This document shows positions 13,029-19,970 of a DNA stretch of 19,970 nt, piece by piece. Both the position numbers and the translations under genes were made by a program. Source of the stretch: JBKHXU01 sp046565865 (GTDB lineage: Bacteria > Pseudomonadota > Gammaproteobacteria > Acidiferrobacterales > Sulfurifustaceae); contig JBKHXU010000080.1 in assembly GCA_046565865.1 (NCBI GenBank), positions 1 through 19,970 on the forward strand, given 5' to 3'. The first letter of the stretch is position 1, and the number at the start of each line of letters is the position of its first letter. A model generated the notes under the pieces. That model worked only from the letters and a program-made list of their open reading frames with translations. It ran no database searches and was not told where the DNA came from.

Positions 13029-13559
13029 ATGAATCGGGCGGCACGCATCTTCCTGATCGGCCCGATGGGGGCCGGGAAATCGACTATCGGCCGGCATTTG
13101 GCTGAATTGCTCGGTGTTGCGTTTCAGGATTCCGACAGCGAGATCGTGCAGCGCACCGGGGCCGATATCCCGCTGATTTTCGAGATCGAGGGCGAATCCG
13201 GTTTTCGCCGGCGCGAGACGGCGGTCTTGGAAGAACTCACGGCGCAAGACAACGTCGTTTTGGCGACCGGGGGTGGGGCGGTGCTTGCGGAGCAGAATCG
13301 AAGTTTCTTGCGCCGCGGCGTGGTCGTCTATCTGCAGGCCTCGATCGATACACTGCTCGCCCGCACCCAGCGCGACCGCTCGCGCCCGCTGCTGCAAGAC
13401 GGCGATCGGCGCGCCAAGCTCGAACAAATTCTGCGCGAGCGCGAAGCGCTGTACCGCGACACGGCCGATATCATCGTCGCCACCGATCAGCGTTCGCCGC
13501 AAGCGGTCGCTCAAGAGATCGCCGCTAAACTTACCGATATCCACCATGAGAACGCTTAA
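13029..13559 (+). CDS. aroK: Shikimate kinase
   Basis: This 176-residue cytoplasmic enzyme phosphorylates shikimate to shikimate 3-phosphate using ATP. The Walker A loop GPMGAGKST is at residues 11-19. Further marks are FQDSDSEIVQRTGADI (metal and shikimate side), FEIEGESGFRRRE (shikimate-binding Arg), the LATGGGAV loop, and the lid RTQRDRSRPLLQ. All key residues are present and length fits the family. The ATG at 13029 lacks a clear ribosome-binding site, but it puts the IFLIGPMGAGKS strand at its usual place. It follows pilQ by 45 nt without a terminator and overlaps aroB by 14 nt. The pil-aroKB linkage is common in gammaproteobacteria. Confidence 0.96.
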   Translation: MNRAARIFLIGPMGAGKSTIGRHLAELLGVAFQDSDSEIVQRTGADIPLIFEIEGESGFRRRETAVLEELTAQDNVVLATGGGAVLAEQNRSFLRRGVVVYLQASIDTLLARTQRDRSRPLLQDGDRRAKLEQILREREALYRDTADIIVATDQRSPQAVAQEIAAKLTDIHHENA

Positions 13560-14631
13560 CGTCGAGCTCGGTGCCCGCCGCTACCCGATTCATATCGGGC
13601 CGGGGTTGTTGGCGCGGCCCGAGTTGTTGCGGCCGCATATCACCGGCGCGCGGGCGGCAGTTGTTACCAACGATCGGATCGCGCCGTTATATCTCGATAC
13701 GGTAAGCACTGCCCTTGCGAGCTACCAACCGCTGTCGATCGTGTTGCCGGATGGCGAGCAACACAAAACACTGGACGTGCTCAACACGATCTTCGACGCG
13801 CTGCTCGAGGCGCGCTGCGACCGCCGCACCACCATCGTCGCGCTCGGTGGCGGTGTGGTGGGCGACATGGCTGGCTTTGCCGCCGCCTGCTATCAGCGCG
13901 GCGTGCCTTTCATCCAAATGCCGACCACGTTGTTGGCCCAGGTCGATTCTTCCGTCGGCGGCAAGACCGGGGTCAACCACCCGCGCGGCAAGAATATGAT
14001 CGGCGCGTTTTACCAGCCGCGCGCCGTGATCATCGACACCGATACGCTGCATACACTGCCGGACAAAGAACTGTACGCCGGTCTTGCCGAGGTCATTAAA
14101 TACGGGCTCATCCGCGATGCCGGATTTTTCGATTGGCTCGAACTCAATCTCGATCGCCTGTTGGCGCGCGATGCCGACGCGCTCGCGTACGCCATCGAGC
14201 GCTCGTGCCGCAACAAGGCCGAGGTTGTCGCCGCCGATGAGACCGAAGGCGGCCTGCGCGCCATTCTCAATCTTGGCCATACCTTTGGGCACGCCATTGA
14301 GACCGGCGTCGGCTACGGCGAGTGGCTGCATGGCGAGGCGATCGCCGCCGGCATGATCATGGCCGCCGATTTGTCGCAACGCTTGGGATACCTGAGCAGC
14401 GGCGACGTCGCCCGCATCGAGGCATTGCTCAAGCGTGCGCACCTGCCGGTGCGGGCACCTGCGTCGCTCAAGGCCGCGCGCTTTCGCGAGCTGATGGCGG
14501 TCGACAAAAAAGTACTGGACGGAAAATTGCGCTTGGTGCTGTTGGAGGCGATCGGACGCGCCGTGATCACCGACAAAGTGCCGCCGCCGCTGCTCGATGA
14601 AACCCTCAATCACCGACGCGCCGCCGGCTGA
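13546..14631 (+). CDS. aroB: 3-dehydroquinate synthase
   Basis: This 361-residue enzyme turns DAHP into 3-dehydroquinate with NAD and a divalent metal, the second step of the shikimate pathway. Marks in order are the LPDGEQHKTL motif, the NAD loop ALGGGVVGDMAGFAAACYQR, and TTLLAQVDSSVGGKTGVNH. LAEVIKYG carries a metal-ligand Glu, and GHTFGHAIE and LHGEAIAAGM carry the metal-ligand His residues. The ATG at 13546 gives the usual length; the frame is open further 5', but that part lies inside aroK. It overlaps aroK by 14 nt and the next gene by 35 nt, so the three are surely one transcript. Confidence 0.96.
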   Translation: MRTLNVELGARRYPIHIGPGLLARPELLRPHITGARAAVVTNDRIAPLYLDTVSTALASYQPLSIVLPDGEQHKTLDVLNTIFDALLEARCDRRTTIVALGGGVVGDMAGFAAACYQRGVPFIQMPTTLLAQVDSSVGGKTGVNHPRGKNMIGAFYQPRAVIIDTDTLHTLPDKELYAGLAEVIKYGLIRDAGFFDWLELNLDRLLARDADALAYAIERSCRNKAEVVAADETEGGLRAILNLGHTFGHAIETGVGYGEWLHGEAIAAGMIMAADLSQRLGYLSSGDVARIEALLKRAHLPVRAPASLKAARFRELMAVDKKVLDGKLRLVLLEAIGRAVITDKVPPPLLDETLNHRRAAG

Positions 14632-15796
14632 GCCGGCGCCGTTCGAGGCGCCGCGGCTCGCGCCGTACGCCGCGTCGAGCGCGACCTCGCGCGGCCGGCG
14701 CCATCCCGAGCCGAAGCCTTCGCACCGCAGCGAATACCAACGCGACCGCGACCGCATCATCCACTGCGCCGCGTTTCGGCGTCTCGAATACAAGACCCAG
14801 GTGTTCATGAATCACGAGGGCGATCTGTTTCGCACGCGCCTCACGCACTCGATCGAGGTGGCGCAGATCGGCCGCTCGATCGCGCGCGCGTTGGGCCTAA
14901 ACGAAGATCTAACCGAGGCCATATCGCTTGCGCACGACCTTGGCCACACGCCGTTCGGCCACACCGGCCAGGATGCATTGAACGAGTGCATGCGCGATTA
15001 CGGCGGGTTCGAACACAATCTGCAATCGCTGCGCGTGGTCGACGTGCTCGAGGAGCGCTATGCCGAATTTCCCGGGCTCAATCTGACGTTCGAGGCGCGC
15101 GAGGGCATCCTCAAGCACTGCTCGGTCAAGAACGCACGCGAATTGGGCGAACTCGGCGAACGGTTTTTGCTCAAGCGCCAACCGGGCCTGGAGGCGCAGG
15201 TGGCGAATCTGGCGGACGAGATTGCCTATAACAATCACGACGTCGACGACGGGTTGCGTTCCGGGCTGATTGACATCGACGCCCTGCGCAGCGTCGCGCT
15301 GTTCGCACGCCAGCACGACGAGGTATTGCAACGCTACCCCGGGCTCGCGCCGCGGCGCGCAATCCACGAAACCATCCGGCGCATGATCGGTTGGGTGGTG
15401 ACCGATCTCATCGAGCACAGCCGGCGCCTGCTGCAGGCGAGCGCGGTACAGAGCATCGATGCCGTGCGTCGCCATCCCACGCCGCTCATCGACTATAGCG
15501 ACGCCGCGCGCAGGCAAACCCAGGAACTCAAGCGCTTCCTGCGCCAGCACCTGTATGCCCACGAGCGCGTGCAGCAGGTCAGCGCCAAGGCGGCCAAGAC
15601 CGTGCGCGACCTTTTTAGCGCCTTCATGGACGATCCGCGGCTGCTGCCGCCGCAGTACCAGGACCGTCTGCGCGATACCGCCGCCAACGACCCCGCGGGG
15701 CGCGCCCGGGTCATCGCCGACTACATCGCCGGCATGACCGACCGCTATGCCATCCGCGAATACACCCGGTTACTCAACGCGCGCGACTGGGCCTAA
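14597..15796 (+). CDS. dGTPase-like HD-domain triphosphohydrolase
   Basis: This 399-residue protein belongs to the deoxyguanosinetriphosphate triphosphohydrolase-like family (the shorter branch, distinct from the roughly 505-residue E. coli Dgt). Family members split dNTPs into nucleoside and triphosphate. The HD metal site is complete: His84 in RLTHSIEV, His113-Asp114 in AHDLGHTPFGH, and Asp207 in DEIAYNNHDVDDG. RDRIIHCAAFRRLEYKTQVF is the conserved N-terminal block. The first 45 residues are Pro/Ala-rich and variable. The ATG at 14597 overlaps aroB by 35 nt; a later start near the conserved block is possible but has no better ribosome-binding site that I can see. Substrate is not deducible from sequence. 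It closes the pil-aro transcript. Confidence 0.92.
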   Translation: MKPSITDAPPAEPAPFEAPRLAPYAASSATSRGRRHPEPKPSHRSEYQRDRDRIIHCAAFRRLEYKTQVFMNHEGDLFRTRLTHSIEVAQIGRSIARALGLNEDLTEAISLAHDLGHTPFGHTGQDALNECMRDYGGFEHNLQSLRVVDVLEERYAEFPGLNLTFEAREGILKHCSVKNARELGELGERFLLKRQPGLEAQVANLADEIAYNNHDVDDGLRSGLIDIDALRSVALFARQHDEVLQRYPGLAPRRAIHETIRRMIGWVVTDLIEHSRRLLQASAVQSIDAVRRHPTPLIDYSDAARRQTQELKRFLRQHLYAHERVQQVSAKAAKTVRDLFSAFMDDPRLLPPQYQDRLRDTAANDPAGRARVIADYIAGMTDRYAIREYTRLLNARDWA

Positions 15797-15810
15797 CGCG
15801 TCCCGGTTCC

Positions 15811-15843
15811 CGGCGGCAGGCACCCGCCGCGCTAGTTCTTATT
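15811..15843 (+). terminator. Weak rho-independent terminator candidate after the dGTPase-like gene
   Basis: CGGCGG (15811-15816) and CCGCCG (15824-15829) form a 6-bp GC stem with a 7-nt loop, 14 nt after the TAA. The following CGCTAGTTCTTATTT is T-rich but interrupted. The position, before the gltB promoter, fits an operon end; strength is doubtful. Confidence 0.4.
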
Positions 15844-15872
15844 TGAACCCCACCGGACCCGGGCTGTATACT
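15843..15872 (+). promoter_or_regulatory. Probable sigma-70 promoter for gltB
   Basis: TTGAAC (15843-15848) and TATACT (15867-15872) are separated by 18 bp. Transcription would start near 15879, about 40 nt before the gltB ATG. A CGGTCG-cgg-CGACCG hairpin (15896-15910) lies in the predicted leader, 9 nt before the ATG at 15920, where no Shine-Dalgarno sequence is visible. Confidence 0.5.
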
Positions 15873-15919
15873 TTTCGCCCTTTGCCCGCCTGCGCCGGTC
15901 GCGGCGACCGATCAATCCG

Positions 15920-18900
15920 ATGCATGAATCTGTGAAACTGGTTTCAGCCCCCGAGGCCTGCGGTCTGTACCGCCCCGAGTTTGAAAAAGATAGCTGCGGG
16001 TTCGGCCTCATCGCGCACATGGACGGCTGCGCCAGCCATTGGCTGGTCGAGACCGCCATCAACTCGCTTGCCTGTCTTACGCACCGCGGCGCGGTGGCGG
16101 CCGACGGCAAGACCGGCGACGGCTGTGGCCTGCTGCTGAAGAAGCCGGATAGTTTTCTGCGTGCGCTCGCGGCCGAGCTGAAGTTCACGCTTGGTCCGAC
16201 CTACGCCGTTGGCGCCGTATTTCTCAATCCCGACGCCAAGCTCGCTAACGCCGCGCGCGAGCGCTTGGCGGCGGAGCTTAAGGCCGAGGGTCTTAGCGTC
16301 GCCGGTTGGCGGCGCGTGCCGACCAACCCCGAGGCGTGCGGCAGCGAGGCGCTCAAGACCATGCCCGTGGTGGAACAGGTGTTCGTCAACGCCGCCGCCG
16401 GCCAAGACGAAGCCACGTTCGAGCGGCACCTTTATATAGCGCGCCGGCGCGCCGAGAAGGCACTCGCGGCCGACCCCGTGTTTTACGTCCCGAGCCTGTC
16501 GGCACGGGTGTTGTCTTATAAAGGTCTCATCATGCCGGCGAACCTGCCGGTGTTTTATCTCGATCTAAAGGATCCGCGCCTCGAATCCACGCTGTGCGTG
16601 TTCCATCAGCGCTTCTCGACCAACACCTGGCCGCAGTGGCGGCTGGCGCAGCCGTTCCGCTATCTCGCGCACAACGGCGAGATCAACACCATCCAGGGCA
16701 ACCGTTACTGGTCGCTCGCGCGCGGGCATAAATTCAAAACGCCGCTGATTCCGAACATGGACGACGTGCGCCCGCTCGTGTCCATGACCGGCTCGGATTC
16801 GCTCAGCCTCGACAACATGCTCGAGGTGCTGCTCGCCGGCGGTATCGATATCTTCCGCGCCATGCGCCTCTTGATCCCGCCAGCGTGGCAGAACGTCGAG
16901 ACGCTCGATCCGGATCTGCAAGCGTTCTACGAGTACCACTCGAAGCACATGGAGGCGTGGGACGGGCCGGCCGGCATTGTGCTCACCGACGGCCGCTATG
17001 CCGCCTGCGTCATGGACCGCAACGGGCTGCGCCCGGCGCGCTACGTGATCACGCGCGACCCGCGTCTGGGCGATTTTAAGCCCGGCGATTACAGCGGCTG
17101 CGTGATTACCCTCGCGTCCGAGATCGGCGTCTCCGGCTACCAGCCGGACGAGGTCATCGCCAAGGGCCGGTTGAAGCCGGGCCAGATGATCGCCGCCGAC
17201 ACCGTGACCGGCAAGCTGCTGCTACCGGGCGACATCGACAACTTGTTGAAGTCGCGCAAGCCATACAAGCGCTGGCTGAAGGAGCACACGCGCTATCTCG
17301 AATCGCGCCTGGACGACGGCGCGAGCGAGGGCGCGGCGCTCGGCACTGATGAGTTCCACGCGTATCAGAAGATGTTCCATTTGAGCTTCGAGGAACGCGA
17401 CCAGGTACTGCGCGTGCTCGCCGAGTCGGGACAAGAGGCCGTTGGTTCGATGGGTGACGACACGCCGATGGCGGTGTTGTCGCACCACATCCGCTCGCTG
17501 TACGACTATTTCCGCCAGCAGTTCGCGCAGGTCACGAACCCGCCGATCGATCCGCTGCGCGAGCAGATCGTGATGTCGCTCGAGACCTGTTTTGGGCGCG
17601 AGAAGAACCTGTTCGAAGAGACCGAGTCGCACGCACGCCGCGTCGTAGTCGATTCGCCGGTGTTGTCGGAGAGCAAGTTCCAGCGCCTGCTCGCGCTCGA
17701 CGACCCCGGCTACGCGCACGAGCGCATCGATCTCAATTATTCGGAATCGATTGGTCTGAAGCAGGCGCTGCAGGCGGTCTGCGACCGCGTCGTCGCAGCG
17801 GTGCGTGGCGGCAAGGTGATCATGGTGCTGTCCGACCGCGGCATCGCGCCGGGCAAGCTGCCGATCCACGCACTGCTCGCCGTCGGCGCGGTGCATCACC
17901 GACTGATCAAGGAAGGGCTGCGCTGCGACGCCAACATCGTGATCGACACCGCGACCGCGCGCGACCCGCATCACTTCGCGTGCCTCATCGGCTACGGCGC
18001 CACCGCCGTGCGCGCCTATCTCGTGGACGAATGCATCCGCGACCTCGTGCGCACCGGCGAAATCCCCAAGGGCGACGTCGCCAAGCTGGCGCAGAACTAC
18101 CGCAAGGGTATCAACAAGGGCCTGTACAAGATCATCTCGAAGATGGGTATCTCCACCATCGCGAGTTACCGCGGCGCGCAGTTGTTCGAGGCGGTGGGTC
18201 TGCACGAGGAAGTGGTCGGCATGTGCTTCGAGGGCACGACCTCGCGCATTCAGGGCGCGCGCTTCGTGGATCTGGAGCGCGATCAGAAGGAGCTGGCGCG
18301 CAACGCCTGGAACCCGCGCAAGCCGATCCACCAGGGCGGGTTGCTCAAGTACATCCACGGCGGCGAGTACCACGCCTACAACCCGGACGTGATTCGTACG
18401 CTGCACGACGCGGTGCGCACCGGTGACTACAACAAGTACCGCGAGTTCGCGGCTACCGTGAATGAGCGGCCGGCGATGGTGCTGCGTGACCTGCTGAAAG
18501 TGCGCGAGGACGTAAATCCAATACCGATCGAGCAGGTCGAGCCGATTGAGGCCATCACCAAACGCTTCGATTCGGCCGGCATGTCTTTGGGCGCGCTGTC
18601 GCCCGAGGCGCACGAGGCGCTAGCGACGGCGATGAACCGCCTTGGCGGGCGCTCGAACTCGGGCGAGGGCGGCGAAGACCCGCGCCGCTACGGTACGGAC
18701 AAGACCTCGAAGATCAAGCAAGTCGCCTCCGGTCGTTTCGGCGTGACGCCGGCGTATCTCATGAGCGCCGAGGTGCTGCAAATAAAAATCGCGCAGGGCG
18801 CCAAGCCCGGCGAGGGCGGCCAACTGCCCGGACACAAAGTGAACGAGATGATCGCGAAGCTGCGCTATGCGCGGCCGGGTGTCGCGCTCATCTCGCCGCC

Positions 18901-19970
18901 GCCGCATCACGACATCTATTCGATCGAGGATTTGGCGCAGCTCATTTTCGATTTGAAGCAGATCAATCCGAAGGCATTGGTCTCGGTGAAGCTGGTATCG
19001 GGTCCGGGTGTGGGTACCGTCGCGGCTGGTGTCGCCAAGGCGTATGCGGACCTTATTACCATTGCCGGCTACGACGGCGGCACGGGCGCAAGCCCGCTGA
19101 CGTCGGTGAAGTATGCCGGCACGCCGTGGGAGCTGGGATTGCCCGAGACGCATCAAACGTTGCGCATGAACGATCTGCGCGGGCGCGTGCGGCTGCAAAC
19201 GGATGGCGGCCTCAAGACCGGACTCGATGTGATCAAGGCCGCAATGTTAGGCGCGGAGAGTTTCGGCTTCGGTACCGCGCCGATGATTGCGCTCGGCTGC
19301 AAATATCTGCGCATCTGTCATTTGAACAACTGCGCCACTGGTGTCGCGACGCAGGACAATGTGCTGCGCGTGAAGCATTTCATCGGCCTGCCGGAGATGG
19401 TGATGAACTATTTCCGATTCGTGGCGCAAGAAACGCGCGAGTGGCTGGCGAAGCTCGGCGTCAAGAGCATGGCCGAGCTGATCGGCCGCACGGATTTACT
19501 GAGTGCGCTGCCGGGCGAGACTGACAAACAGCGCGGGCTTGATCTCAAGCCGATCTTGGACAACGCCGGCGTGCCGCGCGACAAGCCGCAGTACTGCCAA
19601 GTCCCGTTCAACGTCTCGTTCGACAAAGGCGAACTGGCCGAGCGCATGGTCAAAGATGCATTGCCGGCGATCGAGAAGATGGCCGGCGGCGAGTTCCGTT
19701 ACGAGGTCAAGAACTACAACCGCTCGATCGGCGCGCGCCTGTCGGGCGAGATCGCGCGCCGCCATGGCGACCACGGCATGAACGCCGCGCCCATCAGCGT
19801 GCGCCTCACCGGCACCGCCGGCCAGAGCTTCGGCGTGTGGAACGCCGGCGGCCTGCATCTGTATCTAGAGGGCGACGCCAACGACTACGTCGGCAAGGGT
19901 ATGGCCGACGGTAAGATTGTGATCTACCCGCCGAAAGGCTCGCGCTTCGCGAGCCAAGAGACGGCGATCA
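15920..19970 (+). CDS. gltB: Glutamate synthase (NADPH) large subunit, 3' end outside window
   Basis: The frame is open from ATG 15920 to the end of the window (1350 codons of about 1480-1540 expected), with no frameshift. GltB makes two glutamates from glutamine and 2-oxoglutarate with the small subunit GltD, whose gene usually follows. A 25-residue propeptide precedes Cys26 (KDSCGFGLIAHM), the nucleophile of the class II amidotransferase domain (about 26-430). That domain includes CVFHQRFSTNTWPQWRLAQP and LAHNGEINTIQGN. A central domain follows, then the FMN-binding synthase domain (about 860-1200), with RSNSGEGGEDP, GAKPGEGGQLPG and GYDGGTGASP. The 3Fe-4S ligands are Cys1127, Cys1133 and Cys1138. 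The GXGXG domain has begun (GTAGQSFGVWNAGGLHLYLE) and is cut. All motifs are intact. Confidence 0.97.
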   Translation, partial: MHESVKLVSAPEACGLYRPEFEKDSCGFGLIAHMDGCASHWLVETAINSLACLTHRGAVAADGKTGDGCGLLLKKPDSFLRALAAELKFTLGPTYAVGAVFLNPDAKLANAARERLAAELKAEGLSVAGWRRVPTNPEACGSEALKTMPVVEQVFVNAAAGQDEATFERHLYIARRRAEKALAADPVFYVPSLSARVLSYKGLIMPANLPVFYLDLKDPRLESTLCVFHQRFSTNTWPQWRLAQPFRYLAHNGEINTIQGNRYWSLARGHKFKTPLIPNMDDVRPLVSMTGSDSLSLDNMLEVLLAGGIDIFRAMRLLIPPAWQNVETLDPDLQAFYEYHSKHMEAWDGPAGIVLTDGRYAACVMDRNGLRPARYVITRDPRLGDFKPGDYSGCVITLASEIGVSGYQPDEVIAKGRLKPGQMIAADTVTGKLLLPGDIDNLLKSRKPYKRWLKEHTRYLESRLDDGASEGAALGTDEFHAYQKMFHLSFEERDQVLRVLAESGQEAVGSMGDDTPMAVLSHHIRSLYDYFRQQFAQVTNPPIDPLREQIVMSLETCFGREKNLFEETESHARRVVVDSPVLSESKFQRLLALDDPGYAHERIDLNYSESIGLKQALQAVCDRVVAAVRGGKVIMVLSDRGIAPGKLPIHALLAVGAVHHRLIKEGLRCDANIVIDTATARDPHHFACLIGYGATAVRAYLVDECIRDLVRTGEIPKGDVAKLAQNYRKGINKGLYKIISKMGISTIASYRGAQLFEAVGLHEEVVGMCFEGTTSRIQGARFVDLERDQKELARNAWNPRKPIHQGGLLKYIHGGEYHAYNPDVIRTLHDAVRTGDYNKYREFAATVNERPAMVLRDLLKVREDVNPIPIEQVEPIEAITKRFDSAGMSLGALSPEAHEALATAMNRLGGRSNSGEGGEDPRRYGTDKTSKIKQVASGRFGVTPAYLMSAEVLQIKIAQGAKPGEGGQLPGHKVNEMIAKLRYARPGVALISPPPHHDIYSIEDLAQLIFDLKQINPKALVSVKLVSGPGVGTVAAGVAKAYADLITIAGYDGGTGASPLTSVKYAGTPWELGLPETHQTLRMNDLRGRVRLQTDGGLKTGLDVIKAAMLGAESFGFGTAPMIALGCKYLRICHLNNCATGVATQDNVLRVKHFIGLPEMVMNYFRFVAQETREWLAKLGVKSMAELIGRTDLLSALPGETDKQRGLDLKPILDNAGVPRDKPQYCQVPFNVSFDKGELAERMVKDALPAIEKMAGGEFRYEVKNYNRSIGARLSGEIARRHGDHGMNAAPISVRLTGTAGQSFGVWNAGGLHLYLEGDANDYVGKGMADGKIVIYPPKGSRFASQETAI

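Noticed and set aside
13687..14808. 373-codon open frame on the - strand opposite aroB and the dGTPase-like gene
   Set aside because: The two + strand genes have full catalytic motifs; the antisense frame has none.
17222..18613. 463-codon open frame on the - strand opposite gltB
   Set aside because: Its composition is typical of antisense GC-rich frames (Arg, Val, His, Ala), and gltB is intact across the whole region.
1..19970. CRISPR arrays, tRNA or rRNA genes, insertion sequences, prophage or toxin-antitoxin genes
   Set aside because: Reading both strands by eye gave no regularly spaced repeats, no cloverleaf-like sequence, and no transposase, integrase or toxin motif. A small RNA gene could still be missed without a covariance search.

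Overview
The window is GC-rich, densely coding DNA from a gammaproteobacterium. The blocks mrcA/ponA facing away from pilMNOPQ-aroK-aroB, gltB downstream, and argS followed by a SPOR-domain gene are arrangements known from Pseudomonas and related lineages. The genus cannot be fixed from the sequence alone. A dGTPase-like gene between aroB and gltB would fit lineages outside Pseudomonas proper. No rRNA, tRNA, CRISPR array, transposase or phage gene was seen. Apart from one palindromic repeat, the window looks like stable core chromosome.

Layout. (1) Positions 1-621 (+) hold the 3' part of speA (arginine decarboxylase), then a 93-bp palindromic repeat (631-723) between two convergent genes. (2) Positions 730-3041 (-) hold argS and a coupled SPOR-domain membrane protein; argS starts with TTG. 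(3) Positions 3204-4193 (+) hold a single gene for a cyclic-nucleotide-binding-like plus GGDEF protein. A near-consensus sigma-54 promoter precedes it, and its GGDEF signature is changed to AGQQF. (4) Positions 4190-7353 (-) hold mrcA (PBP1A) and a coupled conserved protein with a nucleotidyltransferase-like motif. (5) Positions 7636-12983 (+) hold pilMNOPQ, which encodes the inner-membrane alignment complex and outer-membrane secretin of type IV pili. The reading frames of pilM to pilP overlap by 1-4 nt and pilQ follows after 20 nt. (6) Positions 13029-15796 (+) hold aroK, aroB and a dGTPase-like HD hydrolase, again overlapping. (7) Positions 15920-19970 (+) hold the first 1350 codons of gltB (glutamate synthase large subunit), which runs off the window.

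How the genes work together. PilM (cytoplasmic, actin-like) binds the N-terminus of PilN. PilN and PilO form a membrane heterodimer, PilP is the lipoprotein link, and PilQ is the outer-membrane channel. PBP1A builds the peptidoglycan that this machine crosses, and its gene is divergent from pilM. AroK and AroB act in the shikimate pathway, and GltB assimilates ammonia.

The best candidate for new biology is the gene at 3204-4193. It has a sigma-54-type promoter, a probably inactive GGDEF domain that keeps a c-di-GMP I-site, and a cNMP-type domain lacking the usual phosphate-binding arginine. It may be a c-di-GMP or other ligand sensor rather than an enzyme. The rest is well-known core machinery with local oddities, listed as findings.
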